This document shows positions 32,399-40,371 of a DNA stretch of 40,371 nt, in pieces (within the stretch, counting starts at the first letter, position 1; each line of letters opens with the position of its first letter). The position numbers and the translations under genes were made by a program. This DNA comes from Sulfitobacter sp. (GTDB taxonomy: Bacteria > Pseudomonadota > Alphaproteobacteria > Rhodobacterales > Rhodobacteraceae), in the NCBI GenBank assembly GCA_013002405.1, contig JABDKA010000101.1, positions 1 to 40,371 of the forward strand. Direction: 5' to 3'. The notes below the pieces were generated by a model, which was not told the origin of the DNA, ran no database searches, and worked only from the letters and a program-made list of their open reading frames with translations.

Positions 32399-35300
32399 AT
32401 GGCGCGGGCAGTCAGCGGCGCAGCCGAGGGGATCCTGAGCTACTTCGTCCGGCACCGAACGGCGGCGAACCTGCTGCTGGTGGTCCTGCTGGTCGCAGGC
32501 ATCGCCTCGGCACCCAATATGCGGGCGCAGTTCTTTCCCGACGTGATCGTCGACAACGTGACCGTCAGCACTCTTTGGGAAGGTGCGGGGGCGGAAGATG
32601 TCGACCGGGCCATCGTCCAGGTTCTGGAGCCCGCCCTTCTGGCTGTAGAGGGCATCGAGAGCTCCGCCAGCACGTCCCGCGAGGGGCGGGGTGTCATCAC
32701 ACTCGATTTTGAGCCGGGTTGGGATATGGCGCGTGCAGCCACGGATGTGCAGACAGCCGTTGACGCCATCACCACCCTGCCCGAAGAGGCCGAAGACCCC
32801 ACCGTCCGACGCGGCGCCTGGCGGGACAGGGTGACTGATGTGGTGATCACCGGCCCGGTGGATCCGGAACAGCTGGGTCGTTTCGCCGATGAATTCGTCA
32901 CCCGGCTCTTTGCCGCCGGGGTGACCCGGACCACCATTCAGGGCGTTGCCTCCCCCGAAACGCGGGTGGAAGTACCTTCCGCAAAGCTGATCGCCTTCGA
33001 TATCTCCATGGCCGAGATCGCCGCCGCCATCTCCGAGGAGGTGGATGCCGATCCGGCAGGTGACGTGTCTGGCGCCAACGCGCGCGTGCGCACCGGCACC
33101 GCAAAGCGCAGCGCGCAGGAAATCGCGGGGATCGTACTGCGCTCGAACCCCGATGGGTCAAAACTCACCGTAGGCGATCTTGCCACCGTGCGCGAACAGG
33201 GCGTCGACCGTGAACGCAGCTTTTTTGTGGGCGATGACCCGGCCATTTCCGTGCGCGTGGATCGCTCCGACAAGGGCGACGCGATCGGCATTCAGGAAAA
33301 GGTCGAAAGGGTCGCTGCGGAACTGCAGGCCAGCCTCCCCTCCACTGTGACACTGGAACTGATCCGGACCCGCGCTGCCTCCATCACCAGCCGTCTGGAC
33401 CTGCTGATCGACAATGGGCTCATGGGCCTGAGCCTCGTCATCTGCCTGCTCTTTCTCTTCTTGAACGCACGGACCGCCTTTTGGGTCGCTGCGGGTATCC
33501 CCGTGGCTATGGGGGCGGCCATCGCGCTCATGTATCTGGGCGGCCTGACGATCAACATGGTCTCCCTCTTTGGGCTGATCATCACGCTGGGGATCGTGGT
33601 GGACGATGCCATCGTGGTCGGCGAACATGCCGACCACCGGTTCCGCACCAAGGGCGAAAGCGCCATGCAGGCGGCCGAGAATGCCGCCCGGCGCATGGCC
33701 ATGCCGGTCTTCGCCGCGACTCTGACGACGATCATCGCCTTTTTTGGCCTGGTGGCCGTGGGTGGACGATTTGGCGATCTGATCCGGGACATCCCCTTCA
33801 CCGTAATCGCCGTTCTGGCGGCAAGCCTTGTGGAATGCTTTCTCATCCTGCCCAATCATATGGCCCATGCCATGAAGGCTGCCGCGAAGGAGCATTGGTA
33901 CGATTGGCCCAGCCGCACCGTGAACCGCGGCTTTGTCTTCATGCGCGAACGCCTCTTCCGGCCCTTTATGGCGGGCGTCATCGCCGCGCGTTACGTCGTG
34001 CTGGCAGGGGTCGTTGTCATCCTGGCCAGCCAGGTTGCCCTCTTCATTTCCGGTGAGGTGCAGTGGCGGTTCTTCAACGCGCCTGAACGCGGCTCTGTCA
34101 CCGGCAACTTCATCATGACCGAGGGCGCCACGCGGGAAGATACCTTCGAGATGATGCGCGAAATGCAGCGAGCGACCGAAGCGGTCGCGGCCCGCTTCGC
34201 CGCGGAGAACGATGGCCTGAACCCGGTTGACTACGTGATGGCGCAGTTGGGCGGGAACGCGGGCTATGGTCTGGCAGGCGCCGACAGCAAGGATGCGGAC
34301 CTGCTGGGCGGCATCGCCATTGAGCTGATCGACGCCGATCTGCGTCCGGGCTACTCCTCCTTCGCCTTCGTGGCCGAGGTCCAGGATGAGGTGGTCCAGC
34401 ACCCGCTTGCCGAAACGGTCAGCTTCCGCGGCTGGCGCTCGGGCCCCGGGGGCGATGCGCTGGACGTGCAGTTCTACGGGGCGGATACGGACACGCTCAA
34501 GGCCGCCTCGGAAGACTTGCAGGATGCCCTGCGTCAATACCCGGAAGTCTCCGCTGTGCAGGACAACCTTGCATATGACAAGGAAGAGCTGATCCTCGAT
34601 CTCACCCCACAGGGGCAATCCCTTGGCTTTACCATCGACACCCTGGGCCGCGCCCTGCGCAACAGGCTGGGCGGAATTGAGGCGGCAACCTATCCAGACG
34701 GTCCGCGCTCTGCCGCGATCCGGGTGGAACTGCCGGAGGGGGAACTGACCGCCGATTTCCTTGACCGGACCCAGATGCGCACGCCCCAGGGCCTCTACGT
34801 CCCCCTCGCCGACATCGTCAGCGTTGAGCGGCGAACGGGCTTTTCCACGGTGCGGCGGGAGAATGGCATCAGGCTGATCTCCGTCACCGGGGACATCTCG
34901 GAAGACGATCCCGCCCGCGCGACCGAGATCGGTGAGGCGCTGCAAACCGAAATCCTGCCTCGCATCGCCTCCGAACGTCAGGTGGAATTCCGGCTGGCGG
35001 GGCTGAGCGAACAGGAGGATCAATTCCTCAACGATGCGCTGACGGGTCTCATCCTCTGCCTGACCGGGATCTTTCTGGTCCTCGCCTGGGTCTTCGGTTC
35101 CTGGACCAGGCCGCTGGTGGTCATGGCAATCATCCCCTTCGGACTGGTCGGCACGATCTACGGACATGCCCTGTGGGATGTCCCTCTATCCATGTTCACG
35201 GTCGTGGGCCTTCTGGGGATGACGGGCATCATCATCAACGATTCCATCGTCCTGGTCACCACCATCGACGAATATGCCGAAACCCGTGGGCTCATCCCCT

Positions 35301-35809
35301 CGATCATCGACGGGGCGGCGGACCGTCTGCGCCCCGTAATGCTGACCACGATGACTACCGTTCTGGGCATGGCCCCGCTGCTTTATGAGCAAAGCCAGCA
35401 AGCCCAGTTTCTAAAACCCACGGTGATCACGCTGGTCTACGGACTGGGCTTTGGCATGTTCCTGGTCCTGCTTGTGGTGCCCGCACTGGTGGCCGCACAG
35501 CATGATATCTCACGCCAGATGCGTGCCATGCGCCGCGGTGTGCGCGCACCCGTGGGCACCCTGCGGTGGGGTCTTGTCCTGCTCTGGGGCCTGATCCTGG
35601 GCTGGGGGGCTTTGACGATCGGCTATACCGCACTGCAGGGGGTGCTCTTTGGCCCTCTCGGGCAGTCCCTGCCGATGCTCGCCAACCTTCAGGCGATGAC
35701 AAGCGCGCTGTTGCTCTTCATTGGCGGCGCCGGGGTGATTGCGGTTGTGGGATATGGAGTGGGCGCGCTGGCCTTTGTCCTGATGCGCCGGGGTCCTGCG
35801 ACATCCTAG
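32399..35809 (+). CDS. RND efflux pump, inner-membrane transporter
   Basis: 1136-residue proton-driven pump of the AcrB/MexB superfamily. The first helix and porter domain (NLLLVVLLVAGIASAP, MRAQFFPDVIVDNVTV) are typical, as is the proton-relay motif in helix 4 (GIVVDDAIVVGE, Asp402/Asp403). The second half repeats the pattern (TGIFLVLAWVFGSWTRPL, GLLGMTGIIINDSIVLV). After the usual twelfth helix there is an extra tail of about 90 residues with two more predicted helices (about 1055-1079 and 1100-1129), not usual for the family. No outer-membrane channel gene is in the window. Substrate unknown; the HAE-2-like divergence from AcrB suggests lipid, drug or metal cargo. Confidence 0.94.
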   Translation: MARAVSGAAEGILSYFVRHRTAANLLLVVLLVAGIASAPNMRAQFFPDVIVDNVTVSTLWEGAGAEDVDRAIVQVLEPALLAVEGIESSASTSREGRGVITLDFEPGWDMARAATDVQTAVDAITTLPEEAEDPTVRRGAWRDRVTDVVITGPVDPEQLGRFADEFVTRLFAAGVTRTTIQGVASPETRVEVPSAKLIAFDISMAEIAAAISEEVDADPAGDVSGANARVRTGTAKRSAQEIAGIVLRSNPDGSKLTVGDLATVREQGVDRERSFFVGDDPAISVRVDRSDKGDAIGIQEKVERVAAELQASLPSTVTLELIRTRAASITSRLDLLIDNGLMGLSLVICLLFLFLNARTAFWVAAGIPVAMGAAIALMYLGGLTINMVSLFGLIITLGIVVDDAIVVGEHADHRFRTKGESAMQAAENAARRMAMPVFAATLTTIIAFFGLVAVGGRFGDLIRDIPFTVIAVLAASLVECFLILPNHMAHAMKAAAKEHWYDWPSRTVNRGFVFMRERLFRPFMAGVIAARYVVLAGVVVILASQVALFISGEVQWRFFNAPERGSVTGNFIMTEGATREDTFEMMREMQRATEAVAARFAAENDGLNPVDYVMAQLGGNAGYGLAGADSKDADLLGGIAIELIDADLRPGYSSFAFVAEVQDEVVQHPLAETVSFRGWRSGPGGDALDVQFYGADTDTLKAASEDLQDALRQYPEVSAVQDNLAYDKEELILDLTPQGQSLGFTIDTLGRALRNRLGGIEAATYPDGPRSAAIRVELPEGELTADFLDRTQMRTPQGLYVPLADIVSVERRTGFSTVRRENGIRLISVTGDISEDDPARATEIGEALQTEILPRIASERQVEFRLAGLSEQEDQFLNDALTGLILCLTGIFLVLAWVFGSWTRPLVVMAIIPFGLVGTIYGHALWDVPLSMFTVVGLLGMTGIIINDSIVLVTTIDEYAETRGLIPSIIDGAADRLRPVMLTTMTTVLGMAPLLYEQSQQAQFLKPTVITLVYGLGFGMFLVLLVVPALVAAQHDISRQMRAMRRGVRAPVGTLRWGLVLLWGLILGWGALTIGYTALQGVLFGPLGQSLPMLANLQAMTSALLLFIGGAGVIAVVGYGVGALAFVLMRRGPATS

Positions 35810-35815
35810 CGCGGT

Positions 35816-36631
35816 TCAGCCCGCGTCGCAGCCCTGGATCTCAACCGCCCGGTCCCGGCCCAGAACGGTGATCGTGATGTCAGAGCGGTCAAGCACCAGG
35901 GCATTGCCTCCCATGGCCGCCATGTCGCCGATGGCCGTCAGGGCACCGCCCTGGCGGGTGACGTCCGTCTCGCTCATCCAGATGTCGGGCGAGCCTGGCT
36001 CAATCACCACCACCTCGCGCCCCCCGAGCGACGGCATGGTGACCCTTGCCACAATCTCCAATCCATCGGCATTCGGGCTCAGCCTGCAGGTTGCATCGCG
36101 GACGCGGCCTTCGCTGGCGGAAAGCGGGCGCGCGGCAAGGGCCGCCGCAATGGCGGGTGTAGGGCGGGTGACCGCATCATCTATTGTCGCGCTCAGGCTC
36201 ATCTGATGGGGGATGCAGACATCCTTGCAGACCCCGATATCCAGCGCCGCGCGCAGCGTGATCGGTTGGCCCGCACGCTTGGGCGCGATGGAAAGAGGCA
36301 GGACCAGCACGTCCTTGTACCCGATCGTGGTCACCCCACCCTCGCGGTAGACGCGGGGCGTAGGCCAGATCAGGCCGACGCCCGCGAGATTCCGTGAATT
36401 TTTCCAATCGATTTGGGGTGGGATGCCCGCATCCCCCGGACTGCGCCAGTAGGTCTTCCATCCCGGCTCCAGCTCCAGCCGGATCGCCGCGATGCGGGTG
36501 CCGTCCGCCTGTTGCCAGCCGGTCAGGATTTCCCCCCGGATCGGGCTTTCCAGTCGCTGCTGCGCCGCTGCCGCTTGCGACAAGGCAGCGAACAGGAACA
36601 GACTCAGAAATGCTTGTTTCATCATATCCAT
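35816..36631 (-). CDS. DsbD-alpha-like periplasmic protein
   Basis: Exported protein (signal peptide ending near AAAAQQ) with the N-terminal domain of DsbD/ScsB-type thiol reductases but without their membrane and thioredoxin domains. GVCKDVCIPHQM gives the paired cysteines Cys135/Cys139 (C-x3-C) expected of the ScsB/DsbD-alpha form; E. coli DsbD uses C-x5-C. GWKTYWRSPGDAGIPPQIDW and WPTPR are also family-typical. Two further cysteines lie at the ends of the second half. The start is uncertain: ATG codons lie at 36643, 36631, 36625 and 36622; GGAGG is 12 bases before 36631 and abuts 36643, so 36631 is chosen. Probably passes electrons to periplasmic proteins, but the partner is unknown. Divergent from yqgE. 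Confidence 0.82.
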   Translation of the reverse strand: MDMMKQAFLSLFLFAALSQAAAAQQRLESPIRGEILTGWQQADGTRIAAIRLELEPGWKTYWRSPGDAGIPPQIDWKNSRNLAGVGLIWPTPRVYREGGVTTIGYKDVLVLPLSIAPKRAGQPITLRAALDIGVCKDVCIPHQMSLSATIDDAVTRPTPAIAAALAARPLSASEGRVRDATCRLSPNADGLEIVARVTMPSLGGREVVVIEPGSPDIWMSETDVTRQGGALTAIGDMAAMGGNALVLDRSDITITVLGRDRAVEIQGCDAG

Positions 36632-36770
36632 TAAATGCGCCATCCTCCGCGCACTTCCAAGTCACGTTTGCATCAGCCATGTTTCGCCAAAGTGATCGCG
36701 TCAGGCTTGTCAGAAGGCGGGGGGCGTTGCATCCTGAGACTGTGCTGCACCAAACAACAACCGTGAAAAG

Positions 36771-37340
36771 ATGACCGATACATCGCTTGATCTGACGGGT
36801 CAGTTGCTGATCGCGATGCCGGGGATGGGGGATCCGCGCTTTGCCCATGCGGTTATCTTTCTTGCCGCACACTCGGACGAAGGGGCCATGGGCCTGATCG
36901 TCAATAAACCTGCCGAGGGGCTGAGCCTGAAAGATGTCCTCGACCAACTGCCGCTGGAGCCACCCAAGGACAGCCAGACCCTGGGCGTTCATATTGGCGG
37001 CCCGGTGGAAACCGGGCGTGGTTTCGTGCTGCATTCGGATGAATACCGCTCCTCCCTGCAGACGCTCGCGATTGAGGGGGGCTTTGGCCTGACCGCCACG
37101 CTCGACATTCTGGAAGACATCGCAGCAGGGCGGGGACCCGAAAAGGCGCTTCTAACGCTGGGCTACGCCGGCTGGGGGCCACAGCAGCTGGAAGGGGAGC
37201 TTGGCATGAACGGCTGGCTGACCTGTGACGCGAACCGGGCGCTGGTCTTCGATCTGCCGGACGATGAGAAATGGGCCGCTGCGGTCAATTCGCTGGGCAT
37301 TGATCCGACCGGTCTGTCCGCTGCGGCAGGCAGGGCCTGA
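36771..37340 (+). CDS. YqgE/AlgH family (UPF0301) protein
   Basis: 189 residues: [20 protein letters not shown] then [20 protein letters not shown] at the start, [18 protein letters not shown] in the middle and [20 protein letters not shown] near the end are hallmarks of the family. Cytoplasmic, function unproven; Pseudomonas AlgH was named for an effect on alginate and structural work suggests nucleotide or nucleic acid binding. Start ATG at 36771 follows GTGAAAAG. It faces the tsaC-type gene, with a palindrome between them. Confidence 0.93.
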   Translation: MTDTSLDLTGQLLIAMPGMGDPRFAHAVIFLAAHSDEGAMGLIVNKPAEGLSLKDVLDQLPLEPPKDSQTLGVHIGGPVETGRGFVLHSDEYRSSLQTLAIEGGFGLTATLDILEDIAAGRGPEKALLTLGYAGWGPQQLEGELGMNGWLTCDANRALVFDLPDDEKWAAAVNSLGIDPTGLSAAAGRA

Positions 37341-37403
37341 CGGGAACAAAACCGCGCGCTTTGCTCATCATAGTGCAGCTCCAAGACTATTGGAATGTTC
37401 TTG

Positions 37404-37427
37404 GCAATTCTCTTGCAAGGGAATTGC
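37404..37427. repeat. 24-bp near-perfect palindrome between yqgE and tsaC
   Basis: GCAATTC (37404-37410) and GAATTGC (37421-37427) flank CTTGCAAG, itself palindromic; only one T/G pair breaks full symmetry. It lies between convergent genes. No T-run follows either way, so it may be a two-sided terminator variant or a protein-binding site. Confidence 0.55.
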
Positions 37428-37446
37428 ACGCCCCGCTCACAACGAT

Positions 37447-38394
37447 CTATTCCTCACGCGGTGCCGCCGCCCGGCGCAGTCTGTCGTTGATCGCCGCTCC
37501 CAGCCCGTTATCGGGAACCACGGCCACGGCAATCGGGCGGCCCATCGCATCGAGCCGGTGCAGATGATCAAAGAGATTGGCCGCCGCCTCCGTCAGATCG
37601 CCCCTCTCCGACAGGTTCAGATCACAGTCCATCGGCCCAAAGCCCAGCAGAGCCTCATCACCCACCGAACCCTTTGCATTGAGCCGGACGCGTGCGGCAG
37701 GTGCGTAGTGGGAGGCCAGCTGCCCCGGCGCGATTACCTCCGCCCCATCCGCGATAGACAGCTTCTGCCCCAGCGCCGCCTCCAGCGCCTCATGCGGCAG
37801 CCCCCCGGCGCGCAGCAGTTCTGGCTGCGCACAAGTCAGGCCCACGATCGTACTTTCCAGCCCCACGGTGCAGGGTCCGTCGTCCAGCACGGCCGCGATC
37901 TTGTCTTTTAGCCCGGCCAATACATGCTCCGCCGTCGTCGGGCTGATGCGTCCGGACGGATTTGCCGAAGGGGCCGCAATCGGTCCACCGAAGGCCCGCA
38001 GCAGCGCGCGGGCGGCGGGGTGCGCGGGCACGCGGACCGCCAGACTGTCCAGTCCCGCCGTCACCAGCGACGACAGGCCATGCCCTTCCCTTAAAGGGAG
38101 CACCAACGTCAAGGGACCGGGCCAGAAGGCGCTGGCCAGAATTTCGGCCCAATCATTCCACGCGACGTAGCGCCGCGCGGCCTCCGCATCGGCCACATGG
38201 ACGATCAGTGGATTGAAGCTGGGCCGCCCCTTTGCCGCATAGATCGCAGCGACCGCGCGGCCGTTCCGGGCGTCGGCCCCCAGTCCGTAAACCGTCTCTG
38301 TCGGCAAGGCCACAAGGGCCCCCTCCGCTAACAAGGCGGCGGCCCGCGCAATGCCCGCAGGATCGGCTTTGATCACTTCTGTCGGTTTTTTCAT
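37447..38394 (-). CDS. tsaC: L-threonylcarbamoyladenylate synthase (TsaC2/Sua5)
   Basis: Makes threonylcarbamoyl-AMP, donor for t6A37 on ANN-decoding tRNAs. 315 residues: YrdC domain (1-200) with ALPTETVYGLGADA, the K-x-R motif in AAKGRPSFNPLIVHV and the S-x-N motif in APSANPSG, followed by a Sua5 C-terminal domain (about 220-315; VIAPGQLASHYAPAA). The two-domain form is Sua5/TsaC2 rather than the short E. coli TsaC. ATG start. Convergent with yqgE, divergent from the dehydrogenase gene. Confidence 0.93.
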   Translation of the reverse strand: MKKPTEVIKADPAGIARAAALLAEGALVALPTETVYGLGADARNGRAVAAIYAAKGRPSFNPLIVHVADAEAARRYVAWNDWAEILASAFWPGPLTLVLPLREGHGLSSLVTAGLDSLAVRVPAHPAARALLRAFGGPIAAPSANPSGRISPTTAEHVLAGLKDKIAAVLDDGPCTVGLESTIVGLTCAQPELLRAGGLPHEALEAALGQKLSIADGAEVIAPGQLASHYAPAARVRLNAKGSVGDEALLGFGPMDCDLNLSERGDLTEAAANLFDHLHRLDAMGRPIAVAVVPDNGLGAAINDRLRRAAAPREE

Positions 38395-38447
38395 CGGGGG
38401 CTCGTGACGCGGCGTTTGTGTTGAAGGTCTCTCTGCGCCACTTCATC

Positions 38448-38477
38448 TTGACGCCAGGTGTGGACCGGCTTTAGCAG
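38448..38477 (+). promoter_or_regulatory. Possible sigma-70 promoter for the dehydrogenase gene
   Basis: TTGACG (38448-38453), 5/6 match to -35, is followed after 17-18 bases by TTAGCA or TAGCAG, a weak -10. It lies 50 bases before the start at 38528, between divergent genes. Proposed only on spacing. Confidence 0.3.
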
Positions 38478-38527
38478 GGCTGCGTCCAATTTGCCAAGCA
38501 AACGCCGCCCAACAAGAGGAGACCCCT

Positions 38528-40234
38528 ATGCCCTTCACAGCAGCCGTCGATGAATATGGTTTCATCCTGGATCACGTGATCGACTTCGCGTCTCTCCGCC
38601 AGACCGACCGTTTTGCCGAAGCAAGCGAGGATGTGATCGTTGCCATCCTGTCTGAAGCGGGCAAGATGTGCACCGAGGTGCTGGCCCCCTTGCAGCGTGC
38701 GAGCGATCAGCATCCTGCTAGCCTTGAAAATGGGGTTGTTCGCACGTCCCCCGGCTTTGCAGATGGGTTCAAGGCCATCGCCGAAGGCGGCTGGATCGGA
38801 ATGAGCGCGCAGCCCGAGAATGGCGGCATGGGTCTGCCCATTACTCTGATGACCGCCGTCAACGAGATGATGAGCGGTGCCTGTCTGTCCCTGCAACTGG
38901 CCCCTCTGATGAGCCAGGGCCAGATCGAGGCGCTGGAGCATCACGCCTCAGACGCCATCAAGGAGCTCTACTTGCCGAAGCTTATTTCCGGCGAATGGAC
39001 CGGCACCATAAACCTGACCGAACCGCAGGCGGGGTCCGACGTGGGCGCGCTCAAGACCAAGGCAGAGCCGAAGGGCGACGGCACCTACGCCATTTCAGGA
39101 CAGAAGATCTACATCAGTTGGGGCGATCACGATGTGGCCGAAAATGTCTGCCACCTTGTCCTCGCGCGTATTCCCGGTGCACCGGAAGGGACCAAGGGCA
39201 TCAGCCTATTCCTTGTGCCGAAATTCATCCCCAATGAGAACGGCACGCTAGGCCCACGCAACGGCGTAAGCGTCGTCAGCCTGGAGCACAAGATGGGCCT
39301 CCACGGCTCTCCCACTGCCGTGATGCAATACGAGCAGGCCAAGGGCTGGCTCATCGGGCCCGAAGAGGGCGGTATGGCGGCCATGTTCACAATGATGAAC
39401 AACGCGCGCCTTGGCGTCGGTGCCCAGGGCGTCGGCGTGGCCGAGGCGGCCTACCAGCACGCGCTGGACTATGCGCTTGACCGCAAACAGGGCAAGTCGC
39501 TGCACGGGTTCACCATTGCGGCCCATGCTGATGTGCGCCGAATGCTCCTGACGATGAAAGCCGAGGTCTTTGCCGCCCGCGCCATCGCCCTGTCTTGTGC
39601 CCAAGCCATCGACATGAGCCATGCCACTGGCGACAAGGCATGGGAGGTACGGGCCGCGCTGCTCACTCCCATCGCCAAGGCCTTCGGCACAGACACTGGC
39701 ATTCGCGTCGCCGACATCGGCATCCAGGTGCACGGCGGCATGGGATTCATTGAGGAAACGGGTGCGGCACAGTTCAGCCGTGACGTCCGGGTGACGGCGA
39801 TCTACGAAGGGACCAACGGCATTCAGGCGATGGACCTAGTCGCGCGCAAGATGATGGACGGCGGAGAAATGGCCGGCCGCGTGCTGGACGAAATCGAAGC
39901 GGCGGCTGAGGCGGCGCGCGCCGATCTGCCCGACATGGCCGAAGCCGTCTGGCAGGCCAGCGAATCCCTGCGTGAGACGACCGACTGGATCGTGGCGCAG
40001 GAAGACCTGACCGACCGTTTTGCGGGCGCGGTGCCCTATTTGCACGCTTTCGCCCGCGTGCTGGGCGCTTCTTTCCACCTGCGCGCAGCGATGCAAGACC
40101 GGGGCGGCCCGCGTGAAAAACTCGCCCGCTTTTACATTAACCGGCTGCTGCCCGAACATACCGGTTTGCTGGAACAGGCGAGGGTCGGTCAGGACGACCT
40201 TTACGCGATGAACCTTGACGAGTTGGCCGCCTGA
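38528..40234 (+). CDS. Acyl-CoA dehydrogenase, DmdC-like
   Basis: FAD-dependent dehydrogenase of 568 residues, the long form with a C-terminal extension. It has TGTINLTEPQAGSDVGAL for FAD binding, VHGGMGFIEETGAAQFSRD and the catalytic base Glu427 in YEGTNGIQAMDL. The N-terminal addition (about 45 residues before the core) and C-terminal domain fit the DmdC group, which in roseobacters oxidises 3-methylmercaptopropionyl-CoA from DMSP, but paralogues act on other acyl-CoAs, so the substrate is an inference. ATG after AAGAGGAG. The stop shares a base with the next start (TGATG). Confidence 0.87.
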   Translation: MPFTAAVDEYGFILDHVIDFASLRQTDRFAEASEDVIVAILSEAGKMCTEVLAPLQRASDQHPASLENGVVRTSPGFADGFKAIAEGGWIGMSAQPENGGMGLPITLMTAVNEMMSGACLSLQLAPLMSQGQIEALEHHASDAIKELYLPKLISGEWTGTINLTEPQAGSDVGALKTKAEPKGDGTYAISGQKIYISWGDHDVAENVCHLVLARIPGAPEGTKGISLFLVPKFIPNENGTLGPRNGVSVVSLEHKMGLHGSPTAVMQYEQAKGWLIGPEEGGMAAMFTMMNNARLGVGAQGVGVAEAAYQHALDYALDRKQGKSLHGFTIAAHADVRRMLLTMKAEVFAARAIALSCAQAIDMSHATGDKAWEVRAALLTPIAKAFGTDTGIRVADIGIQVHGGMGFIEETGAAQFSRDVRVTAIYEGTNGIQAMDLVARKMMDGGEMAGRVLDEIEAAAEAARADLPDMAEAVWQASESLRETTDWIVAQEDLTDRFAGAVPYLHAFARVLGASFHLRAAMQDRGGPREKLARFYINRLLPEHTGLLEQARVGQDDLYAMNLDELAA

Positions 40235-40371
40235 TGGCCGACGGAGCACCACAGGGCCTGCGTTATCCCTGGGAAACACCCCCCGCGCACGGCACGGAAA
40301 GCATCGAGGTCGCCCCCGGCATTCTCTGGCTCCGCCTGCCGCTGCCGATGAAGCTGGACCATGTCAACGTC
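40234..40371 (+). CDS. MBL-fold metallo-hydrolase, N-terminal fragment
   Basis: Starts at ATG 40234 within TGATG and runs off the right edge after 46 codons. The visible part, ending ILWLRLPLPMKLDHVNV, matches the start of roseobacter MBL-fold (metallo-beta-lactamase superfamily) hydrolases, whose HxHxDH metal site would lie beyond the edge. Coupled to the acyl-CoA dehydrogenase, so it may act on a thioester or related product. Assignment rests on the N-terminal pattern only. Confidence 0.65.
   Translation, partial: MADGAPQGLRYPWETPPAHGTESIEVAPGILWLRLPLPMKLDHVNV

Noticed and set aside
33158-35167. 669-codon minus-strand open frame opposite the RND pump
   Set aside because: Rich in His, Asp, Gln and Gly with no domain pattern; an antisense shadow of the pump gene.
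1-40371. tRNA, rRNA, CRISPR, insertion sequences, phage or defence genes
   Set aside because: None found by reading both strands; gaps are short and show no repeat arrays, transposase motifs or cloverleaf patterns.

Overview
The window looks like a chromosomal core segment of a marine Rhodobacterales (Roseobacter-type) alphaproteobacterium. The basis is high GC with strongly GC-biased third codon positions, a plant-type glutamate-cysteine ligase next to rsmE, the order uvrC-pgsA-moaD-moaE, a DmdC-like acyl-CoA dehydrogenase, an Mrp cation/proton antiporter and an FNR-type operator. I see no rRNA, tRNA, insertion sequence, integrase, phage gene or CRISPR array. The genus cannot be named from sequence reading alone.

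Layout. 1-1526 (minus): the N-terminal two thirds of mrpA, running off the left edge. 1947-3398 (minus): an isolated xylulokinase flanked by two stretches with no convincing gene. 4066-7316: a single-PDZ HtrA protease facing away from an OmpR-type regulator/sensor kinase pair. 7384-14558: quinone oxidoreductase, EamA transporter, CoxG, a two-gene ABC exporter, an S49 peptidase, a 54-residue membrane/zinc-knuckle protein, a CaCA antiporter and a pteridine-reductase-like SDR. 14844-18738: uvrC, pgsA, moaD, moaE, and a universal stress protein behind a perfect FNR palindrome. 18766-20995 (minus): an OmpA/BON protein and an overlapping coiled-coil membrane protein. 21055-24708: ubiA facing away from rsmE, a membrane protein and gshA.

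24748-25616 is an AT-rich patch ending in an NTF2-like gene whose 3' end overlaps a convergent operon. That operon (29377 down to 25590, minus) is very compact: pyrB, a tail-anchored protein, a 33-residue membrane protein, a dihydroorotase-like gene, plsY and a 97-residue unknown. The dihydroorotase-like protein has lost the metal-binding HxH and other active-site residues, so it is probably a non-catalytic PyrC' partner of PyrB. From 29480: a family-4-like uracil-DNA glycosylase lacking three of four Fe-S cysteines, moaB, an RND efflux pair whose pump has extra C-terminal helices, a DsbD-alpha-like periplasmic protein, YqgE, TsaC/Sua5, the DmdC-like dehydrogenase, and the start of an MBL-fold hydrolase cut by the right edge.

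Most of the window is housekeeping: DNA repair, phospholipid, quinone, molybdenum cofactor, pyrimidine and glutathione synthesis, plus envelope and ion homeostasis. I do not see a defence island or other obvious novel multi-gene system. The most interesting items are the pyrB operon with its degenerate dihydroorotase and embedded small membrane proteins, the uncharacterised small genes found by hand at 12651 and 27866, and several regulatory palindromes.
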